Positions 37,301 to 52,102 of a stretch of 64,000 bases of DNA are shown piece by piece; positions within the stretch are counted from its first letter, which is position 1; each line of letters opens with the position of its first letter. This DNA comes from Chondrosia reniformis (Eukaryota; Porifera; Demospongiae; Chondrillida; Chondrillidae): the NCBI GenBank assembly GCA_947172415.1, contig OX359191.1, forward strand, positions 4,092,001 to 4,156,000. The letters are read 5' to 3'. The position numbers and the translations under genes are program-made. Under the pieces are notes generated by a model. It was not told where the DNA came from and made no database searches. It was given only the letters and a program-made list of their open reading frames with translations.

Positions 37301-40300
37301 ATGGACTAGTTGAATGTACTAGTTGTATGTACTAATTGAATGGGCTAGGTGTTTGTAATATTTGGTATGTACTAGTTGTATGTAATATTTCTATGTACTA
37401 TTTCTATGTACTAGTTATGTACCAGTTGTACGTAATAGTTGTATGTATATTCTAGTTGTTAATATTAGCTATGTACTAGATGTATATTCAAGCTGTATGT
37501 TCTATATAGTATTTTGTACTCGTTCTATGAACTAGTAGTATTTTCTAGTTTCTAGTTGTATGTACTAGTTGTTAGTACTAGTTTTATGTACTCTGTGTAT
37601 GTACCAGTTGTTGATCCTTGTGCTAGTTATACTATGTACTAGGTAGGTTCTTTTTGTATGTACTAGATACTTGTTGTATGTGCTAGTTGTATGAACTAGT
37701 TTTATGAACTAGTTGTATGTACTGTTTATATGTACTAGTTATATGTACCAGTTATATGTACCAATTATATGTACTAGTAGTATGTACCAGTTATAATTAC
37801 TAGCTTTATGTACTATTTGTGTGTATTAATTGTATGCACTTGTTGTATGTACTAGTTGTAGGTTCTAGTACTGGTTAAACTAGGTACTAGGTAGGTTCTT
37901 TATAGTTATATGTACTAGAAACTACTTGTATGTACTTGTTATATAAAGTAGTTATATGACCTAGTTGTTTGTACCAGTTGTATGTCCTAGCTGATTGTAC
38001 TATTTACTAGTTTTATGTACAAGTTGTGTGTAATAGTTCAATGTAATAGTTGTATGTTTTCATTCCAATTTGTATGTACTAGTTATATGTACTAATTTTA
38101 TCAACTAATTGTATGTACAAGTTGCATGTACTAGCTGCATGTACATGTTCTGCGTTCTAGTTCAATGTACTAGTTGTATGTACTCGTTAATAGTTGTTAG
38201 TAGTAGTTGTATGTTCTAGTTTTATGTTCTAGTTCCAGTTATATGTACTAGTTGTAGGTACTAGTTGTATATATTAGTTGCAAGAACGATTCGTATGTCC
38301 TATTTGCATATACTAGTTGTATGTACTAGTTAATAGTTGTATAGTCTAGTTGTATGTACTAGTTGCGTGCACTAGTTTAAAGTACTAGTTGTATGTACTA
38401 TGTGCGTGCTCCAGTTGTTGATTCTTGTACTAGTTATACTATGTACTAGGTAGGTTCTAGTTGTATGTACTAAATACTTGTTGCATGTACTAGTTGTATG
38501 TACTAGTAGTATATACAAGTTGAAGGTTCTAATCCTAATTATACTAGGTACTAGGGAGGAACTAGTTGTATATACTAGACACTAGTTGTATGTACTAGTT
38601 ATGTGTACTAGTTATATGTACTAGTTGTATGTACTAGTTGCATGTACTGTTTATATGTATAGGTTGTATATACTAGTTGTATGTACTACTTATATGTACT
38701 CGTTACATTTGTATGTACTGGGTGTGGGTACCACTTGTTTGTACTAGTCATATATACTAGTTGTACGTACTATTTATATATACTAAATATATGTGAATGT
38801 ACTAGGTATATGTACTACTTGCATGTACAAGCTGTTTTAACTGGTTGTATGTACTAATTCTATGTACTAGTTGTATGTACTTGTGATATGTAGTAGATAG
38901 AACCAGATGTATGTACAAGATGTATGCACTAGTACTTTGTACTAGCTGTATACTAGTTTTAGGAACCAGTTGTATGTACTATGTGTTTGGACTAGTTGTA
39001 TGTTCTAGTCGCATGTACTAGTTATATGTACTAGTTACTAGTTGTATGAACTAGTTGTAACTATTAAATTTATGTACTAGTTGTATGTACTAGTTATTAG
39101 TTGTATAGTCTAGTTGTATGTATTAGTTGTATGCACTAGATGTAAGTACTAGATACTTGTTGCATGTACTAGTTGTATGACCTAGTTTTATGAACTAGTT
39201 GGGTGTAGTCTTTATATGTACTAGGTTTATGTACCAGTTATATGTACTAGTTATATTTACTAGCTGTATGTACTATTTGTGTGTTCTAATTGTATGCACT
39301 AGTTGTATGTACTACTTATATGTACTCGTTACAATTGTATGTACTGGGTGTATGTACTAGTTGTTTGTACTAGTTATATATACTAGTTGTTCGTACTATT
39401 TATATATACTATATATATATGTGTATGTACTAGGCATATGTACTACTTGTATGTACAAGCTGTATTAGCTGGTTGTAAGTACTAATTCTACATACTAGTT
39501 ATATGTACTAGTTTTATATAGTAGATATGAACCAGTTGTTTGTACAAGATGTATGCACTAGTTCTTAGTACTAGCTATATACTAGTTTTATGAACTTGTA
39601 GTATGTACTATATGGATGCACTATTTATTTGAACTAGTTATATTTTTATGTATTATGTTATGTTTTATGTTATATGTACTAGTTGAAAGGACTAGTTGTA
39701 TGTACTAGTTGTAGGTACTAGAACTAGCTATATTTACTAGTTTTAGGTACTAGTTGTATGTATTCGTTGTATGTAGTAGTTGCATATGCTAATTGTAAGT
39801 ACAAGTTTTGTGTACTATATAGTTGTATGTATATACTAGTTGTATGTACCAGTTGTACGTACTAGTTGTATGTTCTAGTTGTATTTACTAATTGTATGTT
39901 CTATTTTTATGTGTGTGTACTAATTATATTTACTTGTTGTAGTGCTAGCTGTATGTACTATTTGTATGTACTATTTACATTTACTAGGTATACATGTATG
40001 TACTAGTTATATGTCCTAGTTCTATGTACTAGTTGCAAGCACTAGTTGTATGTTCCAGTTGTATGTACTAGTCACATGTAAGAATTATATTTACTAGTTA
40101 CTAATTTTAAAAACTAGTTGTACCTACGAATTTTATGTACTAGTTGTATGTACTCTTTGTATGTATATACTAGTTTTATGTACTAGTTAAATGTACTAGT
40201 GTTATATATATATTAGTTGTATGGACTAGTTTCTAGTTGTATGTACTAGTTTTATGTACCCGTTCAAGGTACTAGTTGTAAGTACTGTTTATAATTACTA

Positions 40301-43300
40301 GGTATATGTGTATGTACTAGTTGTATGTAGTAGGTGTATGTACTAGTTATATGTCCTAGTTGTTTGTACTAGTTATATGTTCTAGTTGAATGTACTAGTT
40401 GTATGTACTAGTTGTATATTCTATTTGTGTGTATTGTTACGATGTACTAGTTGTATGTACTTATTGCATGTACTAGTTGTATGCACTAGTTTTATGAACT
40501 AGTTCTATTTATATTTACTAGTTGTTATATGTTTGTGAACTAGTATTATATACTAGTTGTATGCACTAGCTGTATGTACTGGTTGTGTGTACTATTTATA
40601 ATTACAAGGTATATGTATATTTACTAGTTATATGTAGTTGGTGTATGTACTAGTTATCTATCTTTGTTGTTTGTCCTAGTTGTATCTACTAGTTTAATGT
40701 ACTAGTTATATGTACTCGTTAATAGTTGTATGAACTAGTTGTACGTACTAATTGTCAATACTAGTTGTATGTACTAGTTTCTAGTTGCATGTACTAGTTT
40801 TATGTACTAGTTATATATACTATATGGATGCACTATTCATATGTACTAGTTATATATTTATACTAATTTTATGTCATAGGTGTGTACTAGTTTTAGGTCC
40901 TAGTTTTATGTACTACTTCTATGTACTAGTAGTTGTATGAACTACTTGTATATACTATGTTAATGTACTATGTATATGTGATAGTTATGTTTTAGGTATT
41001 AGTTATATGTGGTAGATGTGTGTACTAGTTAAATGAACAAGTTGCAAGTACTAGTTGTATGTACTAGTTGTATGGACTAGTACTAGTTATATTTACTAGT
41101 TGTAGATACTAGTTGTATGTACTTGTTGTATGTATACACTAGTTGTATGTACTAATTGTATGTCCTAGGTGTGTGTACTAAATGGAATGTATTAGTTGTA
41201 TGTACTCTTTGTATGTACTAGTTATATGTACTAATTTTATCTACTAATTGTATGTTCAAGTTGCATGTACTAGTTGCATGAACATGTTGTGCATACTACT
41301 TCAATGTACTAGTTCTGTGTACTCGTTACAAGTTGTTAGTAGTAGGTGTAAGTACTAGTTTTATGAACTAGTTCCAGTTTTATGTACTAGTTGTAGGTAC
41401 TAGTTGTATTTAATAGTTGCAAGTACGATTCGTATGTCCTATTTGCATGTACTAGTTGTATGTACTAGTTGTATGTACTAGTTGTAGGTTCAAGTCCTAG
41501 TTATATTAGAGACTAGGGAGGTGCTAGTTCTATGTACTAGATACTAATTATATGTACTTATTGTTTGTACCAGTTGTGTGTAATTGTACCAGTTGTATGT
41601 ACTATTTGTATGTACGAGTTGCATGTACCAGTTGTATGTACTAGGTGTATGTAGTAGTTGTATGTTCTAATTGTTTGAACTAGTTCTATGTACTAATTGT
41701 ATGTACAAGATATGTACTAGTTACTAGTTTCTAGTTGTATGTACTATTTATAAGTACTAGTTGTATGTACTATGTGTATGTACCAGTTGTTGATTCTTGT
41801 ACTACTTATACTTTGTACTAGGTAGGTTCTAGTTGTATGTACTAGATACTTGTTACATGTACTAGTTTTCTGAACTAGTTGTATGAACTAGTTGTATATT
41901 CTGTTTATATGTACTAGTTATATGTACCAGTTATATGTACTAGTTTTATGTACTAGTAGTATGTACAAGTAATATTTACTAGCTGTATGTTCTATCTGTG
42001 TGTACTAATTGTATGCACTGGTTGTATGTACTAGTTGTATGTACTCAATACTATTTGTATGTACTAGTCGAATGTAGTAGTTATTTGTACTAGTTGAATG
42101 TATAAGTAGTGTGTAATTGTTGTATGTACTAGTTATATGTACTAGTTGTATGTACTAGTTGTATGTACTAGTTGTATGTACTAGTTGGATGTACTAGTTG
42201 TATGTACTAGATGTTTGAACTAGTTTTAGGTTCTAGCACAAGTTATACTAAGTACTAGGAATGAACTGGTTCTATGAACTACTTGTTTGTTGGTGTGAAC
42301 ATGTTTTTTGTACTAGTTGCATGTTCTATATTTATGTACTAATTATATGTGTATGTACTAGTCATATGTACCAGTTATATGTACTAGTTGAATGTACCAC
42401 TTTTGTGTAATTTTTGTATGTACTAGTTGTATGTACTACTTATATGTACCCGTTACATTTGTATGTACTGGGTGTATGTATCAGTTGTTTGCACTAGATA
42501 TGAACCAGTTGTATGTACAAGATGTATGCACTAGTTCTTTGTACTAGCTGTATACTAGTTTTATGAACTAGTTGTATGTACTAGTTGAATGTACTAGTTG
42601 TATGTACTAGTCGCATGTACTAGTTATACGTACTAGTTACTAGTTGTATGAACTAGTTGTACCTATTAATTTTATGTACTAGTTGTATGTATATACCAGT
42701 TGTATGTACTAGCTATGTACTTGTTGTATGTACTAGTTTTATGTACTAGTTTCTAGTTGTATGTACCATGTGTGTGTACTATTCATATATACTAGTTATA
42801 TGTTTATGTATTAGTTATATGTAGTAGGTGTTTGAACTTGTTATATGTACTAGTTGAAAGTACTAGATGTATGTGCTAATTGTATGTACACGTTCTGTGT
42901 ACTAGTTGTATGTTTATACTAGTTGTATATACTAGCTTTGTACTAGTTGTATGTTCTAGTTGTATTAACTATTTGCATGTACTATTTGTATGTTTGTGTA
43001 CTGGTTATATGTACTAGTTGTATGCGCAAGCTGTATGTACTAGTTGTATGTATTATTTATATTTTCTAGATATATGTGTATGTGCTCGTTATATGTAGTA
43101 GGTGTATGTACTAGTTATATGTCCTAGTTGTTTGTGCTAGTTGTACATACGAGTTGAATGTACTAGTTGTATGTTCAAGTATTTTGTACTCGTTCTATGA
43201 ATTAGTTGTATATACTAGTTTCTAGTTGTATATACCAGTTGTATGTACTTTTTGTAAGTACTGGTTGTATGTACTAGGTGTATGTACTATTTTTATATAG

Positions 43301-45630
43301 TTGTTATATGTGTATGTACTGGTTATATGTAGTTGTTGTATGTTACAGTTCGATGTACAAGTTGCCTGTACTACGTGTATGCGCTAGCTGTATGTATAAG
43401 TTGTAGGTGCTAGTACTAGTTTTATTAGGTACTGAGTAGGAATTAGTTGTTTGTACTAGTTGTTAGGACTACTTTAACTACTTTATTAGTTGTATATACT
43501 GGTTCTATGAACCAGTACTAATTAATATTTACTAGTTGTAAGTACTGGTTGTAAATAGTAGTTGGATGTAGTGGATGTATGTACTAATTGTGTGTGTTAG
43601 TTGTATGCACTATTTGTATGTATATACTAGTTGTATGTAGTAGCTATGTACTAGTTGTATGTACTAGTTTCCTGTTTATGTAGTGGTTGTATATACTACT
43701 TGTATGTACTTGATACTATTTGTATGTACCAATCAAATGTAATAGTTATATGTACTAGTTGTATGTATTAGTTGTAGGTTCAAGTCCTAGTCATATTAGG
43801 TAATTGCGAATTGCTAGTTGTGTGTACTAGTTACTAATTGTATGTACTAGTTGCATGTACCAGTTGTGTGTAATTGTACTAGTTGTATGTACTAAAACTA
43901 GTTATATTTCCTAGTTGTAGGTGCTAGTTGTATGTACTATATAGTTGTATGTTATAGTTGCATGTACTAGTTAGATGTACTAGTTACAAGTTGTGTAAAC
44001 TAGTTGTACCTACTAATTCTATGTACTAATTGTATGTACTCTTTGTATGTATCTATTAGTTTTATGTACTAGTTAAATGTACTAGTGTTTATATATACTA
44101 GTTGTATATACCAGTTTCTAGTTGAACATACTAGATTTATGTAATATTTGTAATTACTAGGTATATGTGTATGTACTAGTTATATGTCCTAGTTGTTTGT
44201 CCTAGTTATATGGACTAGTTGAATGTACTAGTTGTATGTACAAATTGTATGTGCTAGGTGTGTGTACTATTTGGTATGTACTAGTTGTATGTACTATTTG
44301 TATGTACTAGTTATGTACCAGTTGTACTTCATAGTTGTATGTACATACTAGTTGTTAATATTAGCTATGCTAGATGTATATTCAAGTTGTATGTTCTATA
44401 TAGTATTTTGTACTCGTTCTATAAACTAGTAGCATTTACTAGTTTCTAGTTGTAAGTATTAGTTATAAGTACTAGTTGTATGTACTATGTGTATGTACCA
44501 GTTGTTGTACTAGTTATACTATGTACTAGGTAGATTCTATTTGTATGTACTAGATACTTGTTGCATGTATTAGTTGTATGAACTAGTTTTATGTACAACT
44601 TGTATGGAATAGCTGTATGTACTATTTGTATGTATTAGTTGTATGTACTAGGTGAATGTTGTAGTTGTACGTTCTAATTGTTTGAACTAGTTCTGTGTAC
44701 TAATTGTATGTACTAGGTATGTACTAGTCGCTAGTTTCTAGTTGTATGTACTAGTTGTATGTACTAGTTGTTAGCACCCAATACTATTTGTATCTACTAG
44801 TCGAATGTAGTAGTTATTTGTACTAGTTGAATGTATAAGTAATGTGTAATTGTTGTATGTACCATTTTTATGTACTAGTTGTATGTACTAGTTGTATATA
44901 CTAGATGTTTGAACTAATTTTAGGTTCTAGTGCAAGTTATACTAGGTACTAGGAATGAACTAGTTCTATGAACTACTTGTTTGTTTGTGTGAACTAGTTT
45001 TCTGTACTACTTGTATGCACTATATTTATGTGCTAATTATATGTGTATGTATTAGTTATATGTAATACCTATATGTAATAGTTATTTGTACTAGTTGCAT
45101 GAACTAGTTGCTTGTACTAGTAGTATATACTAGTTGATGGTTCTAATCCTAATTATGCTAGGTACTAGGGAGGAACTAGTTGTATATACTAGACACTAGT
45201 TGTATGTACTAGTTATATGTACTAGTTGTATTTACTACTTATATGTCTAGTTGTATGTACTAGTTGTATGTACTACGTATATGGACTCGTTACATTTGTA
45301 TGTATGTATGTACATGTATTACATACATGTATGTACTGGTTGTACGTTCTAGTTGTTTGTACTAGTTGTATATACTAGTTTTACGTACTATTTCTATATA
45401 CTATATATATTAATACATGTACTTGGTACATGTATTACTTGTATGTACTAGCTGTATTAGCTGGTTGTATGAACGAATTCTATGTACTACTGGTATGTAC
45501 TAGTTGTATTTATTAGTTGTATGTACTAGTTACTAGTTGTATGAACTAGTTGTACCTATTAATTTTATGTACTAGTTGTATGTTCTAGTTGTATGTATAT
45601 ACCAGTTGTATGTACTAGTTAAATGTACTT

Positions 45631-45901
45631 ATTAGGGGCTGTATTATGTATAATATGAGTTCATACTCAAGTTTTGTAACACTTAATTTATACGTCAATA
45701 CATCGTTTTTGCAAATGGCGGCGTTCAGGAAGCTTTGGTCAACGAAGCTTTTCCATCGTTATTTATAAAGTTCAGGACACTCAAGCGTCCTCAAATGTTA
45801 GTATTCCGAATGTGTATATCAAATCCCAATGATGCGGCCAAGTAGTTCGAGTTAATTCGGGGGGGGCGGCAGCCTCATGAATTTTTAAACTCGAAATACT
45901 T
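45631..45901 (+). mobile_element. Short interspersed element with terminal hairpin, copy A
   Basis: A 271-bp insert in satellite. It has CAAATGGCGGCGTTCAGGAA near 45711 and ends in a hairpin: AAGTAGTTCGAGTT (45840-45853) pairs with AACTCGAAATACTT (45888-45901), one mismatch, around an inner GGGGC-GGCA-GCCTC stem. It matches copy B (50087-50462) for most of its length. No TIR shared between the two ends and no coding frame; a SINE-like or other non-autonomous element is possible. AGTTCGAGTT resembles a pol III B box only loosely. Confidence 0.75.
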
Positions 45902-48900
45902 CTTTTATATATATACTAGTTGTATGTAATAGTTTCAAATTGTATTTACTACTTTTATGTACTAGTTGTATGTACTATGTGGATGCACTATTTATTTGAA
46001 CTAGTTAAATTTTTATGTATTAGTTATATGTAGTAGGTGTCTGTACCAGTTTTATGTACTAGTTGAAAGTACTAGTTGTATGTACTAGTTGTGTGTACTA
46101 GAACTAACTATAGTTATATGTACTATTTGTATGCACTAGTTTTATGAACTAGTTCTATTTATATTTACTAGTTGTAGGTACTAGTTATATGTAGCAGATG
46201 TATGTACTATTTGTATCTACTATTTGTATGTACTATGGGCATGTACTATTTATAAGTATCAGTTATATGTATGTAGTAGTTATATGTTTGTGATCTAGTT
46301 ATATATACTAGTTGTATGCACTATCTGTATGTACTCGTTGTATGTACGGTTTATAATTACAAGGTATATGTGTATTTACTAGTTATATGTAGTTGGTGCA
46401 TGTACTAGTTATATATACTAGTTGTTTGTCCTAGTTGTATGTACTAGTTGAATGTACTAGTTATATGCACTAGTTACTAGTTGTATGAACTGGTTGTACG
46501 TACTAATGGTAAATACTAGTTGTATAAACTAAATGTGTGTACTAGTTTTATGAACTAGTTGTATGTACTAGTTGAATGTACTAGTTGCATGTACTGGTTA
46601 TATGTACTAGTTAATAGTTCTGGGAACTAGTTGGACGACCTAATTGTAAATACTAGTTGTATGAACTAGTTGTTTGTGTATAATAGTTGTATGATTTAGT
46701 TAAATGTACTAGTTTTATGTATATAATAGTTGTATGTACTAGTTTCTAGTTGCATGTACTAGTTTTATGTACTAGTTATATATACTATATGGATGCACTA
46801 TTCACATGTACTAATTATATGTAGAAGATGTGTAAAAGGTGTGTACTAGTTATAGTTCCTAGTTTTATGTACTCGTTCTATGTACTAGTAGTTGTATGGA
46901 CTTCTTGTTCGTAGTATGTTTATGTCCTATTTATATGTACTAGTTACATTTTTATGTAATTGTTATATGTGGTAGATGTGTGTACTAGTTATATGAACTA
47001 ATTTCAAGTACTAGTTGTATGTACTAGTTGTATGGACTAGTACTAGTTATATTTACTAGTAGTAGGTACTAGTTGTATGTACTAGTTGTATGTATATACT
47101 AGTTGTATGTACTAGCTATGTACTGGTTTTATGTTCTAGTTATATGTACTAGTTGTATGTACAAGCGGTAGGTTCTTGTACTAGTTATACTAGGTGCTAG
47201 GAAGGTACTAGTTGTATGTAGTATATACTAATTGGATGTAATTGTTGTATGTACTAGTTGTATGTACTATTTATAATTATTAGGTAAAAGTGTATGTACT
47301 AGTTATATGTAGTAGGTGTATGTACTATTTATATGTCCTACTTGTTTTTCCTAGTTGTGTGTAGTAGTTATGTACTAGTTGAATATACAAGTTGTACGTT
47401 CCAGAATTATGTACTCATTCTGTGAGCTAGTTGTATATACTAGTTTCTAGTTGTATGTACTAGTTGTAAGTACTAGTTTTATGTACTGGTTGTATGTACT
47501 AGTTGTGTGTACTATTTATAATTACAAGGTATGTGTATTTACTAGCTATATGTAGTAGGGGTATGTACTAGTTATATGTCCTGGCTGTTTGTCGTAGTTG
47601 TATGGACTAGTTGAATGTACTAATTGTATGTACAAATTGTATATACTAGGTGTATGTAGTGGTTGTATGTTCTAATTGTTTTAACTCAGTTGTATGTACT
47701 AATTGTTGGTACTAGTTATGTACAAGTTGTATGAACCAGTTTTAAGTGCTATATAGTTCTGGGTACTAGTTGTATGTACTAATTGTATCCACTAGGTATG
47801 TACTAGTTACTAGTTTCTAGTTGTAAGTACTAGTTGTAAATACTAGTTGTATGTACTTTGTGTATGTACCAGTTGTTGATTCTTGTACTACTTATACTAT
47901 GTACTAGGTAGGTTGTAGTTGTATATACTAGATACTTGTTGCATGTACTACTTGTATGAACTAGTTTTATGAACTAGTTGTATGTACTCAATACAATTTG
48001 TATGTACTAGTCGAATGTAGGAGTTATTTCTACTAGTTGAATGTATAAGTATTGGGTAATTGTTGTATGTACTAGTTATGCGTACTAGTTGTGTGTACTC
48101 TTTTATGTACTATTTGCATGTACTAGTTGTATGTACTAGATGTTTGAACTAGTTTTAGGTTCTAGTACAAGTTATACTAGGTACTAGGAATTAACCAGTT
48201 CTATGAACTACTTGTTTGTTTGTTTGAACTAGTTTTATGTACTAGTTGTATGTACTACATTTATATACTAGTTATATGTGTATATACTAGTCATATGTAT
48301 TAGTTATGTGTACTAGTTATATCTACTAGTTGTATGTACTACTTATATGTACTCGTTACATTCGTATGTACTGGGTGTATGTACTAGTTGTTTGTACTAG
48401 TTATATATACTAGTTGTACGTACTATTTATATGTACTATATATATGTGTATGTGCTAGGTATATGTACTACTTGTAGGTACTAGCTGTACTAGCTGGTGG
48501 TATGTACTAATTCTATGTACTAGTTGTATGCAATAGTTGAATTTACTATTTGTATGTTCTATTTATATATGTGTGTACTAGTTCTATGTACTAATTGTAT
48601 GTACTAGGTGAGTACTAGTTACTAGTTTCTAGTTGTATGTACTAGTTGTAAGTACTAGTTGTATGAACTATGTGTATGTACCAGTTGTTGATTCTTGTAC
48701 TACTAATACTATGTACTAGGTAGGTTCTAGCTGTATGTACTAGATACTTGTTGCATGTACTAGTTGTGTGAACTAGTTTTATGAACTAGTTGTGTGTACT
48801 GTTTATATCTACTAGTTATATATACCAGTTATATGTACTCTATAGTTTTCTGTACTAGTAGTATGTACTAGTTATATTTACTAGCTGTATGTACTATCCG

Positions 48901-50086
48901 TGTGTTCTAATTGTATGCACTAGTTGTATGTACTAGTTGTATGTACTCAATACTATTTGTATGTACTAGTCGAATGTAGTAGTTTTTTCTACTAGTTGAA
49001 TGTATAAGTAGTGGGTAATGTTTGTATGTACTAGTTATATGTACTAGTTGTTTGTACTCTTTGTCTTTACTAGTTGTATGTACTAGTTGTATGTTCTATT
49101 GTCTAATTGTATGTACTAGTGTTATGTACTAGCTGTATTTACTAGGTGTATGTTGTAGTTGTATGTTCTAAATGTTGGAACTAGTTCTATGTACTAATTG
49201 TATGTACTAAGTATATACTAGTTACTAGTTTCTAGTTGTATATATGTACTAATTGTAGGTACTAGTTGTATGTACTATGTGTATGTACGAGTTGTTGATC
49301 CCTGTACTAGTTATACTATGTACTAGGTAGGTTGTAGTTGTATGTACTGGATACTTGTTGAATGTATTAGTTGTATGAACTAGTTTTATGAATTAGTTGT
49401 ATGTACTGTTTATATGTACCAGTTATATGTACTAGTAGTATGTACTAGTTATAATTACTAGCTTTATGTACTATTTGTGTGTACTAATTGTATGCACTAG
49501 TTGTATGTACTAGTTGTATGTACTCAATACTATTTGTATGTACTAGTCGAATGTAGTAGTTATTTGCACTAGTTCAATGTATAAGTAGTGGGTAATTGTG
49601 GTATGTACTAGTTATTTGTACTAGTTGTATGTACTATATTTATGTACTAGGTATATGTACTAGTTGTATGTTATAGTTGTATGTACTACTTATATGTACT
49701 CGTTACATTTGTATGTACTGAGTGTATTTATGTTTTTGTATGTATTTATGTATTCCTAGTACTAGGTACTAGGTTCTAGAAATGAACTAGTTCTATGAAC
49801 TACTTGTTTGTTTGTGTGAACTAGTGTTCTGTACTAGTTGTATGTACTATTTACATTTACTAGGTATCGTGTATTGTACTAGTTATATGTAGTAGGTGTA
49901 TGTACTATTTATATGGCCTAGTTGTATGTACTAGTTGCATGCACTAGTTGTATGGACTAGTTGTATATACTAGTCGCATGTACTAATTATATTTACTAGT
50001 TACTAATTTTATGAACTACTTGTAACTACTAATTTTATGAACTACTTGTAACTACGAATTTTATGTACTACTTGTATACCTTATAT
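45902..50086 (+). repeat. 13-bp satellite, plus orientation
   Basis: Plus-oriented array with the same modules as before; the TACTAGTCGAATGTAG module recurs near 48010, 48965 and 49545. No gene. Confidence 0.9.
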
Positions 50087-50462
50087 TGTTTTCATTTGTC
50101 GATTACATTGTACGGCTTCATGTTACGGAAAGAGTATATATATATATATCTATATATATAATACAGGTTAATACGCAACTATTATAACACTTATTTTATA
50201 AGTCGATATATGTATAATACTAGTTCATACGCAACTATTGTAACACTTAATTTATACGGCAATACATCATTTTTGCAAATGGCGGCGTTCAGGAAGCTTT
50301 AGTTTACGAAGCTTTTCCATCGTTATTTATAAAGTTCAGGACACTAAATCGTCCTCAATCGTTAGTATTACGAATATATATATTAAATCCCAACGATATG
50401 GCCAAGTAGTTCCAGTTAATGCGGGGGCGGTAGCCCCACGACTTTTTAAACTCGAAATACTT
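50087..50462 (+). mobile_element. Short interspersed element with terminal hairpin, copy B
   Basis: Close relative of the insert at 45631, with the same GCAAATGGCGGCGTTCAGG core and terminal hairpin (50404-50417 with 50449-50462) around GGGGC-GGTA-GCCCC. Its 5' part is longer and contains a partial tandem duplication: TTAATACGCAACTATTATAA near 50169 and TTCATACGCAACTATTGTAA near 50223. A TATATATA run lies near 50133-50160. Confidence 0.75.
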
Positions 50463-50544
50463 GTTTGTAGTAGTTGTATGTATATACCAGTTGTAGACTA
50501 TTTAAATGTACTAGTTTTATATATACACTAGATGTATATTCTAG
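50463..50544 (+). repeat. 13-bp satellite, plus orientation
   Basis: Short plus-oriented piece between the interspersed element and the start of the large palindrome. Confidence 0.8.
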
Positions 50545-51343
50545 TTTCTAGTTGTAGTATCTAGTACATACAACTAGAACCTCCCTAGTCCATAGTATAA
50601 GTAGTACAAGAATGAACAACTGGTACATACACATAGTACAAACAACTAGTACTTACAACTATTACATACAACTAGAAACTAGTAACTAGTGCATACCTGT
50701 ACATACAATTAGTACATAGAACTAGTTCAAACAATTAGAACATACAACTAGTACAAAGCTAGTACATACAACTCGTATAAACATACAACTAGTACACCGA
50801 ACGTATACAAACAATTAGCACATACAACTAGTAACTAATACATAAACATATAACTAGAATATATGAATAGTACATACACATTGTACATACAACTAAAAAC
50901 TAGTATATACAACTAGTATATATATAAAACTAGTACCTTTAGCTAGTACATACAAGTATTACATAAATTTCGTATGTACAACTAGTTCATAAAATTAGTA
51001 ACTAGTAAATATAATTAGTACATGCGACTAGTATATACAACTAGTCCATACAACTGGTACATGCAACTAGTACATACAATTAGGCCATATAACAAGTACA
51101 TACACCTACTACATATAACTAGTACAATACACGTATACCTAGTAAATGTGAATAGTATCTACAACTAGTACATACAGCTAGCGCATACAACTAGTACATA
51201 TAACTAGTACCCACACATATAAATAGTACATACAAATAGTAAATACAACTAGTATATACAACTAGTACATAGACTTAGTACATACAACCAGCTAATACAG
51301 CTAGTACCCACAAGTAGTACATATACCTAGTACATAAACATAT

Positions 51344-52102
51344 CAGGGAGTATGGTAGTACTCCCTATGTAGGGATGACACGTTTTTTCGCATTCCCCAT
51401 ACATCGGTATAGGAGCAAAATCCCGAAATAAGCCGAAAATCGACAAAATATGGCTATGTATAGCTAAATATAAATATACATACTCTAAATAGACCTTAAA
51501 GGCAAGCAAATATGTCCCGATGGCAAAATAATAAACTTTAAAAATTCCCATTTTCGTCTTCTTCATATTCTTCCTCTTATTATTCTTCTTCTTCCTCAGC
51601 CATAACTAAAAAACTAAATAAACTTTTGGACTAATTGTTAAACAAAACTATTGCAAATTTTCCGGACTGTATTCTTTTGTAGAAGCGAGAGCGATAACGC
51701 TATTATTGAGTATGACGGTTTTCATGGCCCCAGAGGCAAGGCCTCAATAAATTCGCCATTTTAATGACGTCATAATAAGTCAAAGATTGCAAAACCAAAA
51801 TGGGTTTTAATACAATCAAATTCCTAGCTTATGCTCCATAAAAAGTACAGAAACTAGAGAAAAATAAAAATTTTCTACAAAAATAGTGAAGATGCAGGAA
51901 TGGCACAAAAAGCACATAAACAAGAAAGGGAAGTTACACAGTGAAGTATTAGCAATGCATGAATCCTACAAGCAAGGGTGTTGTATGATTCATGCATATA
52001 AAGCTAATGCTTCACTGTGTAACATCCCTTTCTTGTTTATGTGCTTTTTGTGCCATCCCTACATCTTAACTATTTTTGTACAAAATTTTTATTTTTCTCT
52101 AG
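51344..52102 (+). mobile_element. Hairpin/palindrome element, left-arm copy, 759 bp
   Basis: The left end is a small hairpin, GGGAGTA-TGGTAG-TACTCCC, followed by TAGGGATG. The right end (51854-52102) is a 249-bp near-perfect palindrome whose outer arms start CTAGAGAAAAATAAAAATTT and contain CCATCCCTAC. The middle has a run of TTCTTC triplets and AT-rich sequence. No coding frame: the 78-79 codon frames across it come from the palindrome. A reverse-complement copy of exactly the same length lies at 62014-62772 with the same flanking satellite, so the pair is one insertion later duplicated. Confidence 0.85.

Larger units (their letters stand above)
29468..45630 (+). repeat. Largest satellite block, plus orientation
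   Basis: Sixteen kilobases of plus-oriented 13-bp satellite with no gene. Multi-hundred-bp modules recur in varying order. They include one beginning near 29470 and repeated near 40600 and 46365 (and 15040 and 18060), one with GTTGATTCTTGTACTA (near 31720, 37610, 38415 and 41795), and one with TACTAGTCGAATGTAGTA (near 32635, 36050 and 42060). The short frames here translate to CTSYVLVVCTS-like repeats and are not genes. Confidence 0.9.

Noticed and set aside
45840..45901. tRNA gene or tRNA-derived SINE end
   Set aside because: AGTTCGAGTT resembles a B box, but no A box at the right spacing and no cloverleaf could be drawn.
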